Assembly: GCF_018614875.1 (NCBI RefSeq)
Contig: NZ_JAGGNW010000007.1
Span: 62,001-126,000, forward strand
Direction: 5' to 3'
Origin: Variovorax paradoxus
GTDB lineage: Bacteria; Pseudomonadota; Gammaproteobacteria; Burkholderiales; Burkholderiaceae_C
Length of the DNA: 64,000 bases
The position numbers and the translations under genes were made by a program. The notes under the pieces are model-generated. The model was given only the letters and a program-made list of their open reading frames with translations, searched no databases and was not told where the DNA came from. Below, in pieces: positions 54,401 to 61,962 of this stretch. The stretch's first letter is position 1. Each line of letters opens with the position of its first letter.

Positions 54401-56172
54401 TCGTTCTTCAGCGGCACACCGGCGGTGCGGTTCGCGAAGTTCATGCCGATGCTCTCGAACGCGTCGCCCGACACTGGCGTGCCGTTGTTGTTGCCGATGG
54501 GGTCGGACAGGTTGCCCGCCAGCGTCCAGTAGTGCATCAGGTTGATGTCGGTCGCGTTGCCGGTGTTGAAGGTCGACCTGTAGTCGGCACCGATGGCATT
54601 GCCCGCATAGTCCTTCACGCCGTTGGCCGGCAGGAACACTTCATAGCTGGTGCCGGGCGAAAGCGGTTGGTCGGGAGAGAAGTTGATGATGCCCAGTTGC
54701 ACGCTGTAGGTGCCGGCCAGCGTGTTGCCGCCTACCGGGCGCACGATGAAGGTGTTGGAATTCACGCTCTCGGGCCGGATGTTGTCGGTCATGCCAAGGC
54801 CGATGCGGGAGGTCAGCGCCTGCTGCTTCGCGCCGTTGGCGGGCGAGACCTGCTTGACCTCGGGCTTGGTGATGTCGGGGTCCACCGCATGCACGACGAA
54901 GCCGCTGCCTGAACCGTGGTCGTTGCCCACGAAGACCAGGTTGCCGAACATCGCGACCTGGCCGTTGTCGGAATGCGTGAAGTTCGGGTCGTCCTCGCGC
55001 AGGATGCTGCCGCGGCCCACCTCCACGTGGTTCAGCGGATTGCTCACGTCGACCTTGTGGATGCGCGTTTGCGCGCCCTGGATCACGTAGTTGTCCTGCG
55101 TGGCGCAGTACAGCTGCTCGTCGATGACCAGCCGGTTGTCCTCGGCCACGAAGCGCGAGCGGTCGCTCAGGTCGTAGCTGTACATCCTGGCGCCGCTGTT
55201 GCGCGTGGAGACGTGCAGGTTCCTGCCGTCGAAGCAGGTCGCGTAGTAGAACGGTGTGGTCCCCACGATGGAATCGAGCACCTTGGGGTTGAGCGGGTCG
55301 GAGATGTCCAGGCTGGCGAACCCGCCGTTGCTTTCCATCGCGGTCAGCACCATGTGGTTGCCCATGGTGAAGATCGGCCCGACACGGAAGTTGCCGAGCT
55401 CGCCCGTGGGAACCGGGTTGGGCTTGCCGGCGCCGCGGTTGGCGACGACGGCGTTGGCCGGATCGCGCGCATCGACGATGAAGATGCCCCGGCCCGCCGA
55501 TGCCACGTACAGGTAGGGCGCCTGCCACCAGAGCTGCCAGGCCACGTTCTCGTAGTCGCCGGCGTTGACGCCCGGCAGCGCCAGCTTCTTCACCTGCTTG
55601 ATGTCGTTGATGTCGGTGAAGTCCCAGAACTCGACGCCGTTGATGCTGGGCAGCACCACGTACGTCTTGCCGCCGATCTTGGCGGTGCCGAAGGAGTGCG
55701 TTTCGCGGAACTCCTTGGTGCGGGCCTCGGGTTCGTAGATCTTCTTGACGAGCTTGATCTGGCGCGGGTTCGACACGTCGTACAGCAGGAAGCCGCCCGG
55801 GCCGAGGCCGCTGTCCGGCGCGAAGGAGGTGAGGAAGTAGCCGTTGACCATGATGCCCGCGTTCATCCCGTAGTCCTTGCGGCCCGGGTAGGTGGCGGGC
55901 ACCTCGCGCGATTCGTAGGCACTGCTGTGCGCCGGATCGAGCGGGTGCGCGGGGCTCGTGATCATCGACACCGGCTTGAACAGTTCCGCCGAGGTGTAGG
56001 TGAGATTGCCGAGGCCCGGCCCCTGCAGCGGGAGCGGATCGGCGGCGGCTTCGGCGACAGCGGTCGCCATGTTGCCGAGGGTGGTCATCGGACTGACGCC
56101 GGTGATTGCCGCATGCGTCAGCAATGTGACCAGCGGAGCCAGGAACGCCATCAAGAAATACCGGATCTTCAT
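51463..56172 (-). CDS. Giant exported propeller/LamG/PKD/di-heme/ricin-lectin protein
   Basis: A 1,569-residue secreted protein. Domain order by eye: signal peptide (1-23); LVIVD-type beta-propeller (about 100-430); Ig-like Big_5 domain (435-536); LamG/concanavalin-like domain (545-740, with TWHHVVLTRD); PKD domain (755-830, with WNFGDGTQT); a second YVTN-like propeller (835-1180); a di-heme cytochrome c peroxidase-like domain with CASCH (1212-1216) and CATCH (1342-1346); and a C-terminal ricin-B lectin (1440-1569) with QxW-like QWPCG, QWSLV and NWTQL. It should be exported and its hemes attached in the periplasm; the lectin and LamG modules could hold it on a polysaccharide surface. Substrate and redox partner unknown. 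No operon partner is evident. Confidence 0.9.
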   Translation of the reverse strand: MKIRYFLMAFLAPLVTLLTHAAITGVSPMTTLGNMATAVAEAAADPLPLQGPGLGNLTYTSAELFKPVSMITSPAHPLDPAHSSAYESREVPATYPGRKDYGMNAGIMVNGYFLTSFAPDSGLGPGGFLLYDVSNPRQIKLVKKIYEPEARTKEFRETHSFGTAKIGGKTYVVLPSINGVEFWDFTDINDIKQVKKLALPGVNAGDYENVAWQLWWQAPYLYVASAGRGIFIVDARDPANAVVANRGAGKPNPVPTGELGNFRVGPIFTMGNHMVLTAMESNGGFASLDISDPLNPKVLDSIVGTTPFYYATCFDGRNLHVSTRNSGARMYSYDLSDRSRFVAEDNRLVIDEQLYCATQDNYVIQGAQTRIHKVDVSNPLNHVEVGRGSILREDDPNFTHSDNGQVAMFGNLVFVGNDHGSGSGFVVHAVDPDITKPEVKQVSPANGAKQQALTSRIGLGMTDNIRPESVNSNTFIVRPVGGNTLAGTYSVQLGIINFSPDQPLSPGTSYEVFLPANGVKDYAGNAIGADYRSTFNTGNATDINLMHYWTLAGNLSDPIGNNNGTPVSGDAFESIGMNFANRTAGVPLKNDSVATVLGGTASLSFYMKTTQAGGANSWTAPGIFGRDQANGTDDVFWGWLDNGGRIKLSVGNDAGTTSTAVVNDGTWHHVVLTRDAASGAQALYVDGVKTTSTGPTGTKGLTNKFNLLGQIQGNAALFKGTLAEVRVYGRVLTDTEVTTLRGQAIIGDPGIGGGPKIVNGQLVFNPATLGSSGAQFRWNFGDGTQTAYSNQPNYTYTYNRPGHFTVTLTVKDVNGRETFYTYNLTVIAPVTAQAPTHTTNIAGDANSVYSVNPDSGTVAAIDAQTLAKRWETRVGDEPKTLAVGPDGRIWVTVQGEDKLVALNAADGAISATVPLAYGSGPYGVAFTPDRAKGLLTLESKSVLMSFDPSSGATTGAVALDGNLRGIAVNADSQVAYVTRFKSKMTGGQLHKVNLQSMSAITTIALPVDTTTVDTESRARGVANYLSQVVISPDGTRAVLPSKKDNIVRGKFRDGNNLAHDQTVRSILSQVNLQTAAEVFAEQIDFDDRAPARAALFSPSGDYIFVAQMEGNRVAIVDPYSRTVRGEINASSAPHGLYLDATRKRLFVNNFLARSVSVHDVALVLSSESAAAIFLQNVVTVAQEPMAAAALRGKQVFYNASDRRMSKDNYISCASCHADGGDDGMVWDFTQRGEGLRRTIGLQGRRGLGHGKLHWTANFDEVQDFENDIRNEFGGTGFLTNADFAATADPLGAPKAGKSAQLDDLAAYLGSLSKFMRSPARASDGSLSVEAVRGQTVFNTAQCATCHTGGTLRDGLRHDVGTIQLSSGKGGNQPLAGLGFDTPTLSGTWNTTAFFHNGQAATLQDVLNSGHGNASSLPAADMVALREYVRSQDTAPAVVTRLRSDLNPTMCVNIKGGSIASGATAVQWPCGTSSNEKFTVTSITGGYVQLVAEHSSLCLAQNGTATTNAPVVQLACTAGNTAQWSLVGGTLRNRASGSCLDVPSGSTTQDTALITWTCNGGNNQNWTQLP

Positions 56173-56322
56173 CGTCGCCTCCAGATTGTTAGAAGTTCGC
56201 AGGACAACCCGTTGCTCGATCCCTCTCCAGTGCGCGCGCAGGACGCACCCCGGCAGGCGACGGGTGCATCGCCTGCCGTGCTGACTTTTTTTGGTTCTTG
56301 CGCCGGCGCTCTTTTCTTCGGC

Positions 56323-57174
56323 CTACTTCGCGCCGCCCGACTCGTAGAGAGCCCAAGCCTCCTTGGCGCTCGCGCCGCGGTGGATCATGGCCATCAGCGC
56401 ACTCACCACCGCCGACGGATTGGCGTGCTGGTAGACATTGCGCCCGTACACCATGCCGACGGCCCCCTGGTCCAGCAGCACGCGCGAACGCGCGAACACC
56501 TGCTGCAGGTCTTCGCGCCCGCCGCCGCGCACGAGCACGGGACAGCGCGCGGCCTGCACCACGCGGTGGAACTCGGCGGGATCGGTGGTGGGGTCGGCCT
56601 TGACGATGTCGGCGCCCATCTCGCGCGCCAGGCGCACCAGCGTGACGATCTTCTCGGCGTCGCCGTCGACCATGTAGCCGCCCTGGTCGCTGTGCGGGCG
56701 CATCACCAGCGGCTCGATCATCAGCGGCATGCCGTAGCGGTCGCAGTCGGCGCGCACGCGCGCGATGTTCTGCACGCACTGGCGGAACAGGTCGGGCTCG
56801 TTCGGCAGCATGAACAGGTTGACCACCACGCAGGCCGCGTCGCGCTGCACCGCCGGCAGCACCGGGTCGTGCTCGTTCTGCAGCACGGCCCACATCACGC
56901 GGTGCGCGGTGGCGTTGTAGGGGTTGCCCATGTCGATGCGCTGAACCAGCGCGGGCTTGTTGCGGCCCGGGCGGTCCTGCAGCAGGTCGGCCTGGCCGTG
57001 GTTGAGCTGGATCGCATCGGGGCCGGCGGCCACGAGTTTGTCCATGACCAGCGGCATGTCTTCCAGCCCGTTGAGGAACGAGGGCTCGTTGCACACGCCG
57101 TGGTCGAGCGCAATGTCCAGGCAGCGCCCGTTGTTCAGCAGCCGGTTCAGGCGTGCGGTCTTGTCCTTCGACAT
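56323..57174 (-). CDS. Class I aldolase, DhnA/LsrF (DeoC/LacD-like) family
   Basis: A 283-residue TIM-barrel aldolase. The family N-terminus CLDIALDHGVCN includes an acidic residue at Asp24. The Schiff-base lysine is probably Lys192 in ADIVKADPTTDPAEF, and the phosphate-binding end is LVRGGGREDLQQVF then GAVGMVYGRNVYQ. Relatives include LsrF and archaeal-type class I fructose-bisphosphate aldolase. Being at the end of a rbs-type ABC operon, it probably cleaves or thiolyses the phosphorylated product of the imported sugar or polyol. AAGGA precedes the ATG. Confidence 0.87.
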   Translation of the reverse strand: MSKDKTARLNRLLNNGRCLDIALDHGVCNEPSFLNGLEDMPLVMDKLVAAGPDAIQLNHGQADLLQDRPGRNKPALVQRIDMGNPYNATAHRVMWAVLQNEHDPVLPAVQRDAACVVVNLFMLPNEPDLFRQCVQNIARVRADCDRYGMPLMIEPLVMRPHSDQGGYMVDGDAEKIVTLVRLAREMGADIVKADPTTDPAEFHRVVQAARCPVLVRGGGREDLQQVFARSRVLLDQGAVGMVYGRNVYQHANPSAVVSALMAMIHRGASAKEAWALYESGGAK

Positions 57175-57209
57175 ATGAAAGAAATCCTTGAATTGAGAGT
57201 GAAGAGGGG

Positions 57210-58214
57210 TCAGGCCAGTGCGTGCAGATGCTTGCCCGCCGCGGCATCGACGAGCGCCAGTGCATCGGCGCGCAAGTGCACCGAGCCAGCGGCCGCGTTC
57301 TCGACGGCCTGCTTGCTCACGCGCGCGCCGCACAGCGCCACCGAGACGCTGCCGCGTGCCAGCGTCCACGCGATCATCAGCTGGCCGAACGAGCATTCGA
57401 GCTGCTTGCGCAGCGGCTCCAGCTCCTCGAAGAAGGCCTTGAGCTTCGCGCGGTTCTCCGCGCTGAAGCGCGGGTTGCTCGCGCGCTGGTCGTCGCCGGT
57501 GAACTTGCGCCCGGGGTCGATCGGGCCGGCCAGCAGGCCCAGCGCCAGCGACGAATAGCCCAGCACCGCCACGTCGTGCCCGGTGCACAGCGGCACCAGC
57601 GTCTGCTCGATCTCGCGGTCGATCAGGCTGTAGCGCTCCTGCGCCGCATCGACCGGCCCATGGTGCAGGTACTCGGCAAGTGTCTCGGGGCTCACGTTGC
57701 TCACGCCGATGGCTCGGATCTTTCCCTGCTTCTTGAGCTCGAGCAGCGCATCCATGGTCTCGGCCACGGGCGTGGTGCTGTCCTGCCAGTGCGTGATGTA
57801 GAGGTCGATGTAGTCGGTCTGCAGCCGCTTCAGGCTCTCTTCGCATTCATGGAAGATCGAATCGCGGCCCAGATAGCGGTACACCGGGTGGCCGTCCTCT
57901 TCGAAGAAGTGCGTTCCCTGTTGCGTGTGCCACACCAGCCCGCATTTGGTGGCGATGACGGCCTCGTGGCGGCGGCCCTTCAGCGCAGTGCCGACGATGC
58001 TCTCCGAGCGCCCGAGCCCGTAGGCCGGCGCGGTGTCGATCAGGGTCACGCCCGCGTCGAGCGAGGCCTGGATGGCCAGCACGGCGGCCGCGTTGTCCCC
58101 GCCGCCCCACATCCAGCCGCCCATGGCCCAGGTGCCCAGGCCGATGGCCGAGCATTCGATGCCCGAGGGTCCGAGCGTGGTCTTCTTCATCGATGCGTTG
58201 TTGCTGTTGCTCAT
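57210..58214 (-). CDS. Aldo/keto reductase
   Basis: A 334-residue TIM-barrel NAD(P)H reductase of the AKR superfamily. The catalytic set is visible: Asp in TLIDTAPAYG with Tyr following, Lys in VIATKCGLVW and His in IDLYITHWQD. GxxxCG-like cofactor residues appear in SVALCGARVSKQ. Length (about 330) and DALLELKKQGKIRAIGVSN fit the YghZ/MocA-like group acting on sugars. The start overlaps the permease stop (ATGA); a start eight codons later is possible. Likely role: interconversion of the imported polyol or its aldose. Confidence 0.88.
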   Translation of the reverse strand: MSNSNNASMKKTTLGPSGIECSAIGLGTWAMGGWMWGGGDNAAAVLAIQASLDAGVTLIDTAPAYGLGRSESIVGTALKGRRHEAVIATKCGLVWHTQQGTHFFEEDGHPVYRYLGRDSIFHECEESLKRLQTDYIDLYITHWQDSTTPVAETMDALLELKKQGKIRAIGVSNVSPETLAEYLHHGPVDAAQERYSLIDREIEQTLVPLCTGHDVAVLGYSSLALGLLAGPIDPGRKFTGDDQRASNPRFSAENRAKLKAFFEELEPLRKQLECSFGQLMIAWTLARGSVSVALCGARVSKQAVENAAAGSVHLRADALALVDAAAGKHLHALA

Positions 58215-59227
58215 CGCTTGGTCTTTCTCGTGTTCATGAGGTGGTCGATGGTCACGGCCGCGAGCAGGATCAGGCCCTTGATCACGTCCTGCCAGTAAGG
58301 CGACACGTCGAGCAGGATCAGCGAGCTGGTCACCACCGACAGCAGTGCCAGCCCGAGCACCGCGCCCAGCACCGTGCCCGAGCCGCCCTTGAGGCTGGCA
58401 CCGCCGATCACCGCAGCGGCGATCACGTTGAGTTCCATGCCCATGCCGAAGGTCGGCGTGGCGGCGCCGAAGCGGGCCGTGTAGATCACGCCGGCCAGGC
58501 CGGCCGAAGCCGAGCACAGCACCGTGACCCAGAACTTCACATTGCCCACGCGAATGCCCGAGTACAGCGCGGCCTTTTCGTTGCTGCCGGTGTAGAACAC
58601 GCGGCGCAGCAGGGTCGAGCGGCGCAGCACGAAGTCGCTCACGATCACGATCGCCACGAAGATCAGGATCACCGCCGGAATGCCGAACAGCGTGCCCTGG
58701 CCGATGAACTTGAACTCCGCCGGCAGCGAGAACAGCGACTGCGGCGTGCCCTGCGTGAGCGCGAGGCACAGCCCGCGCACGATGACCATGAAGGCCAGCG
58801 AGGCGATGAAGTGGTTGAGGCCGATGCGCGTGACGCAGCCGCCGATCATGGCGCCGATCAGCGCGCTCGCGCCGATGGCCACCAGCCCGGCGGTCCACGG
58901 ATCGAAGCCCAGGAGGAACAGCTTGCCGGTGACCACCATCGCGAAGCACACCACCGAGCCCACCGACAGGTCGATGCCGCCGACGATCAGCAGGATGGTC
59001 ATGCCCACCACCACGATGCCTTCGATGGAGAACGACAGCAGCATCGCGCGCACGTTGTCCCAGGTCAGGAAGTAGGGCGACGCGAAGCTCATGCCCACGC
59101 AGAGCACCGCGATGATGAGCAGCAAGCCCATCTCGCGCATGCTGGTGAGCTTGTTGCCCGGCTTCACGGGGCCGCCTTCCGATTGGCGCGGCGCAAGGCC
59201 CGCATCGAGTTGTGCCGGGTAGTTCAT
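58211..59227 (-). CDS. Sugar ABC permease (RbsC type), second system
   Basis: A 338-residue permease. Key segments are VVGMTILLIVGGIDLSVGSVVCFAMVV and AAAVIGGASLKGGSGTVLGAVLGLALLSVV. It is the channel of the second rbs-type importer. CAGGAGA precedes the ATG. It overlaps the ATPase gene by four bases at its start and the aldo/keto reductase at its end, so the unit is translationally coupled. Confidence 0.92.
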   Translation of the reverse strand: MNYPAQLDAGLAPRQSEGGPVKPGNKLTSMREMGLLLIIAVLCVGMSFASPYFLTWDNVRAMLLSFSIEGIVVVGMTILLIVGGIDLSVGSVVCFAMVVTGKLFLLGFDPWTAGLVAIGASALIGAMIGGCVTRIGLNHFIASLAFMVIVRGLCLALTQGTPQSLFSLPAEFKFIGQGTLFGIPAVILIFVAIVIVSDFVLRRSTLLRRVFYTGSNEKAALYSGIRVGNVKFWVTVLCSASAGLAGVIYTARFGAATPTFGMGMELNVIAAAVIGGASLKGGSGTVLGAVLGLALLSVVTSSLILLDVSPYWQDVIKGLILLAAVTIDHLMNTRKTKR

Positions 59228-60744
59228 GCTGTCTCCTGTTCGCAGAGTCCGGAGGCGAACCGCAGCAGGGCCTCCTCCGTCATTTCGTTGGAATTCAATT
59301 CGCCGGCCAGCCTTCCGTCGCGGATCACCAGCGCGCGGTCGCACAGGCCGATGATCTCGGGCAGCTCCGACGAGATCACGACCACGCCCACGCCCTGGTT
59401 GGCCAGTTCGCGCAGGATGTGATGGATCTCCGACTTGGCGCCTACGTCCACGCCGCGCGTGGGCTCGTCCATCAGCAGCACCGAAGGGTTGGTGGCCAGC
59501 AGCTTGGCGATGGCCACCTTCTGCTGGTTGCCGCCCGACAGGCTCGCCACGTCGATGGCCACGCCGTCGGACTTGAGCCTGAGCTTGGCGCCCAGCTCCA
59601 CGGCCAGCTTGTGCTCTGCCGCGCGCTGCAGCAGCCCGAAGCGCGAGCTCACGCGCTTCAGCGCCATCGAGGCGATGTTCTGTGCAATGGGCAGGTCGAG
59701 GTACACGCCGGCCGCCTTGCGGTCTTCGCTGAGGTAGGCGATGCCTTCGCGCAGCGCGTCGCTGTAGCGGCGGATCACCAGTGCCTTGCCGCGCAGGCGC
59801 ACGCTGCCGCGCGTTGCGGGGCGCAGGCCGCACACGGTTTCGGCGAGCTCGCTGCGGCCGGCGCCCATCAGGCCCGCGATGCCGAGGATTTCGCCGCGCT
59901 TCAGCGCGAAGGACACGCCGTGCACGCGCTCGCCGTCGGCGATGTCGCTCACTTCGAGCACGTGCTCGTTCGACGCAGCGTCTTCCTGCTTCGGCGGGTA
60001 GTAGTTGCCCAGGTCGCGCCCGACCATGCGGCGCACCAGACCGTCGGCGGTCAGCTCGGCGAGCGGGCCGCAATGCACGTTCCGTCCGTCGCGCAGCACG
60101 GTGACGCGGGAGCAGTGCGCAAAGATCTCTGCCATGCGGTGGCTGATGTAGATGATGCCGATGCCCTGCGCCTTCAGGTCGTGCAGCACCTTGAAGAGCG
60201 CGGCCGATTCGTTGTCGGTCAGCGCGGCCGTCGGCTCGTCGAGGATCAGCACCTTGCAGTCGAGCGTGAGCGCCTTGGCGATCTCGATCAGCTGTTGCGT
60301 GGAAATGCTCAGGTCCTTCACCAGCGCGGACGGATCGACGTCCTGCCCCAGCCGCTGCAGCACCTTGGCGGCGCGCTCGCCGAGGCTCGCGTAATTCATC
60401 CACGCGTGCTTGCCGGCGTTGATCTCCGGCATGAAGATGTTCTCGGCCACGGTGGCGTCGCCGCACAGGGCGATCTCCTGGTGCACCAGGCCGATGCCCA
60501 GGCGCATGGCGTGCGCCGGGCCGTCGATGACCACCTTCCGGCCGTCGAGCGAAATCTCGCCTTCGTCCGGCTGGTGGATGCCATCGATGATGTTCATCAG
60601 TGTGGACTTGCCCGCGCCGTTCTCGCCGCACAGCGCGTGGATCTCGCCGCGGTGCAGCGAGAAGTCCACGCCCGAGAGTGCGCGCGAAGCGCCGAAGCGC
60701 TTGCTGATGCCGCGCAATTCGAGCAATGCGCCCGTTGCGCTCAT
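59224..60744 (-). CDS. Sugar ABC ATPase (RbsA type), second system
   Basis: A 506-residue double ABC cassette. The first has Walker [10 protein letters not shown], a degenerate signature (LSISTQQLIEI) and Walker B LILDEPTAALT. The second has GLMGAGRSE, signature [11 protein letters not shown] and LLMDEPTRGVD. A divergent first signature with intact Walker motifs is usual in this family. It starts inside the receptor stop (four-base overlap) and overlaps the permease start at its end. Confidence 0.93.
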   Translation of the reverse strand: MSATGALLELRGISKRFGASRALSGVDFSLHRGEIHALCGENGAGKSTLMNIIDGIHQPDEGEISLDGRKVVIDGPAHAMRLGIGLVHQEIALCGDATVAENIFMPEINAGKHAWMNYASLGERAAKVLQRLGQDVDPSALVKDLSISTQQLIEIAKALTLDCKVLILDEPTAALTDNESAALFKVLHDLKAQGIGIIYISHRMAEIFAHCSRVTVLRDGRNVHCGPLAELTADGLVRRMVGRDLGNYYPPKQEDAASNEHVLEVSDIADGERVHGVSFALKRGEILGIAGLMGAGRSELAETVCGLRPATRGSVRLRGKALVIRRYSDALREGIAYLSEDRKAAGVYLDLPIAQNIASMALKRVSSRFGLLQRAAEHKLAVELGAKLRLKSDGVAIDVASLSGGNQQKVAIAKLLATNPSVLLMDEPTRGVDVGAKSEIHHILRELANQGVGVVVISSELPEIIGLCDRALVIRDGRLAGELNSNEMTEEALLRFASGLCEQETA

Positions 60745-61781
60745 TCGCCGATACCCTTGGTGCCGCGGCGCGCGAGGTACTTGTCCCAGTAGAAGTCGTC
60801 GGCATTGGCCTTGCTGACCACGGCCAGGCCGTTGTCCAGGAAGGGCACGGCCATCGGGTTGGTGCCGTTGCGCTTGGCGTCGTTCATCGGGTCGATGAGG
60901 CCCGGGTTCTTCGCCAGGAACAGCATCATCATGCCCATGTAGCCCTGCATGCCCTGGTTCGGGTTGATGGCGCCGAACACGTCGCCCGACTTGATCATGT
61001 CGAGGATCTTGGCGTTCACGTCGCAGCACATCACCTTGATGTTCTTCTTGGTCTCGACCTTGGCCTGAGCCGCGCCCAGCGCCGAGTTGGCCTCGGGCAT
61101 GAACAGTGCGCCCAGGTTCGGGTTGGCCTGCGCGAGGCTCAGCACCGCCTGGTAGGCCTTGTTCGGGTCCTGGTTGCTGGCGGCGCGGCCGACCAGCTTC
61201 ATGCCCGGGTGCTTGGCCTTCATGCGGTTCACGAAGGCGGCGATGCGGCGGTCGTGGTTGTCCTGGCCGGGGTTCTCGAGCACGGCGTATTCGCCCTTGC
61301 CGTTGAGCGAGGCCGCGATGGCGTCGGCGGCCTGCGTGCCTTCGCGGTCGTTGTCCGAGGTGACGAACGAAGTGCGCTTGGAGTTCGGCGAGTCGGCCGC
61401 GAAGGTGACCACCGGGATGCCCATCGCCGCCGCGCGGTTGATCGGCTCGATGAACGGGTCGGGATTCATCGGGTGCAGCAGGATGCCCGCGGGCTTGCGC
61501 GCCAGCTCCTGCTCGAACGATGCGAGCTGCTTGTTCACGTCGTACTCCGGCGTGCCGGTGTAGCGGGTGCGAACGCCCAGCGTGCGGCCGAGCTGCTTCA
61601 TCATTTCGTAGACCGGAAACCAGTATTCGACGCCCGACACCATCACGTTCATCACGTAGACGTCGCTGGCATTGCCGCGCAATCCCGTGGCGGCGGCCGT
61701 GGGGGTGGACTGCGCAAATGCGCTGGTGCCGGCCAGGCCGATACCGGCGGCCGCAGCGGACTTCAGGAAATTTCGCCTCAT
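60741..61781 (-). CDS. Sugar/polyol-binding receptor, second system
   Basis: A 346-residue Peripla_BP_4-type receptor with a Tat-like N-terminus (MRRNFLKSAAAAGIGLAGTSAFAQ). The mature domain contains YTGTPEYDVNKQLASFEQELARKPAGILLHPMNPDPFIEPINRAA, GIPVVTFAADSPNSKRTSFVTSDN and KVMCCDVNAKILDMI. It carries more residues than classical RbsB. It is first of a coupled receptor-ATPase-permease-reductase-aldolase unit and diverges from the kinase gene. Confidence 0.9.
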   Translation of the reverse strand: MRRNFLKSAAAAGIGLAGTSAFAQSTPTAAATGLRGNASDVYVMNVMVSGVEYWFPVYEMMKQLGRTLGVRTRYTGTPEYDVNKQLASFEQELARKPAGILLHPMNPDPFIEPINRAAAMGIPVVTFAADSPNSKRTSFVTSDNDREGTQAADAIAASLNGKGEYAVLENPGQDNHDRRIAAFVNRMKAKHPGMKLVGRAASNQDPNKAYQAVLSLAQANPNLGALFMPEANSALGAAQAKVETKKNIKVMCCDVNAKILDMIKSGDVFGAINPNQGMQGYMGMMMLFLAKNPGLIDPMNDAKRNGTNPMAVPFLDNGLAVVSKANADDFYWDKYLARRGTKGIGE

Positions 61782-61818
61782 TCTTTGTCTCCTCGCGTTG
61801 ACTGGCAGAGCTTGCGAC

Positions 61819-61835
61819 CTGCCTTGGGAAGGCAG
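61819..61835. promoter_or_regulatory. Hairpin in the leader of the second ABC operon
   Basis: CTGCCTT and AAGGCAG are perfect arms around a GGG loop. It lies about 38-54 bases before the receptor ATG, likely in its mRNA leader. Confidence 0.5.
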
Positions 61836-61850
61836 ATCTTTGGGACCTCG

Positions 61851-61881
61851 TTGTCACGACAGTTGTTATGACAGGTAGAAT
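61851..61881 (+). promoter_or_regulatory. Promoter with embedded operator before the FGGY kinase
   Basis: TTGTCA (-35, five of six) is separated by 19 bases from TAGAAT (-10, five of six). The spacer contains TGTTATGACA (61864-61873), and TGTCACGACA (61852-61861) overlaps the -35. A repressor bound there would block polymerase. Confidence 0.55.
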
Positions 61882-61925
61882 GTAATCGCTGGTCGTTTGC
61901 CACGATAACTAGGGGAAACGCTACT

Positions 61926-61947
61926 GGCGAGCCGCTTTCAACTCGCC
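61926..61947. promoter_or_regulatory. Inverted repeat before the kinase start
   Basis: GGCGAG and CTCGCC arms with a ten-base loop end 14 bases before the kinase ATG, in its predicted mRNA leader. They could form a hairpin over the ribosome-binding region. Confidence 0.4.
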
Positions 61948-61952
61948 GAAGC

Positions 61953-61962
61953 TGTTATGACA
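61953..61962. promoter_or_regulatory. Second TGTTATGACA box overlapping the kinase start
   Basis: An exact second copy of the ten-base TGTTATGACA word ends on the first base of the kinase ATG. Together with the copies at 61852 and 61864 it forms a set spaced across the leader, consistent with a GntR/FadR-type repressor (TGT...ACA half-sites) and possible looping. Confidence 0.5.

Noticed and set aside
51694..54912. Plus-strand open frame of about 1,070 codons inside the multidomain gene
   Set aside because: Rich in Arg/His/Ala/Val with no motifs, whereas the minus strand has signal peptide, CXXCH and lectin features.
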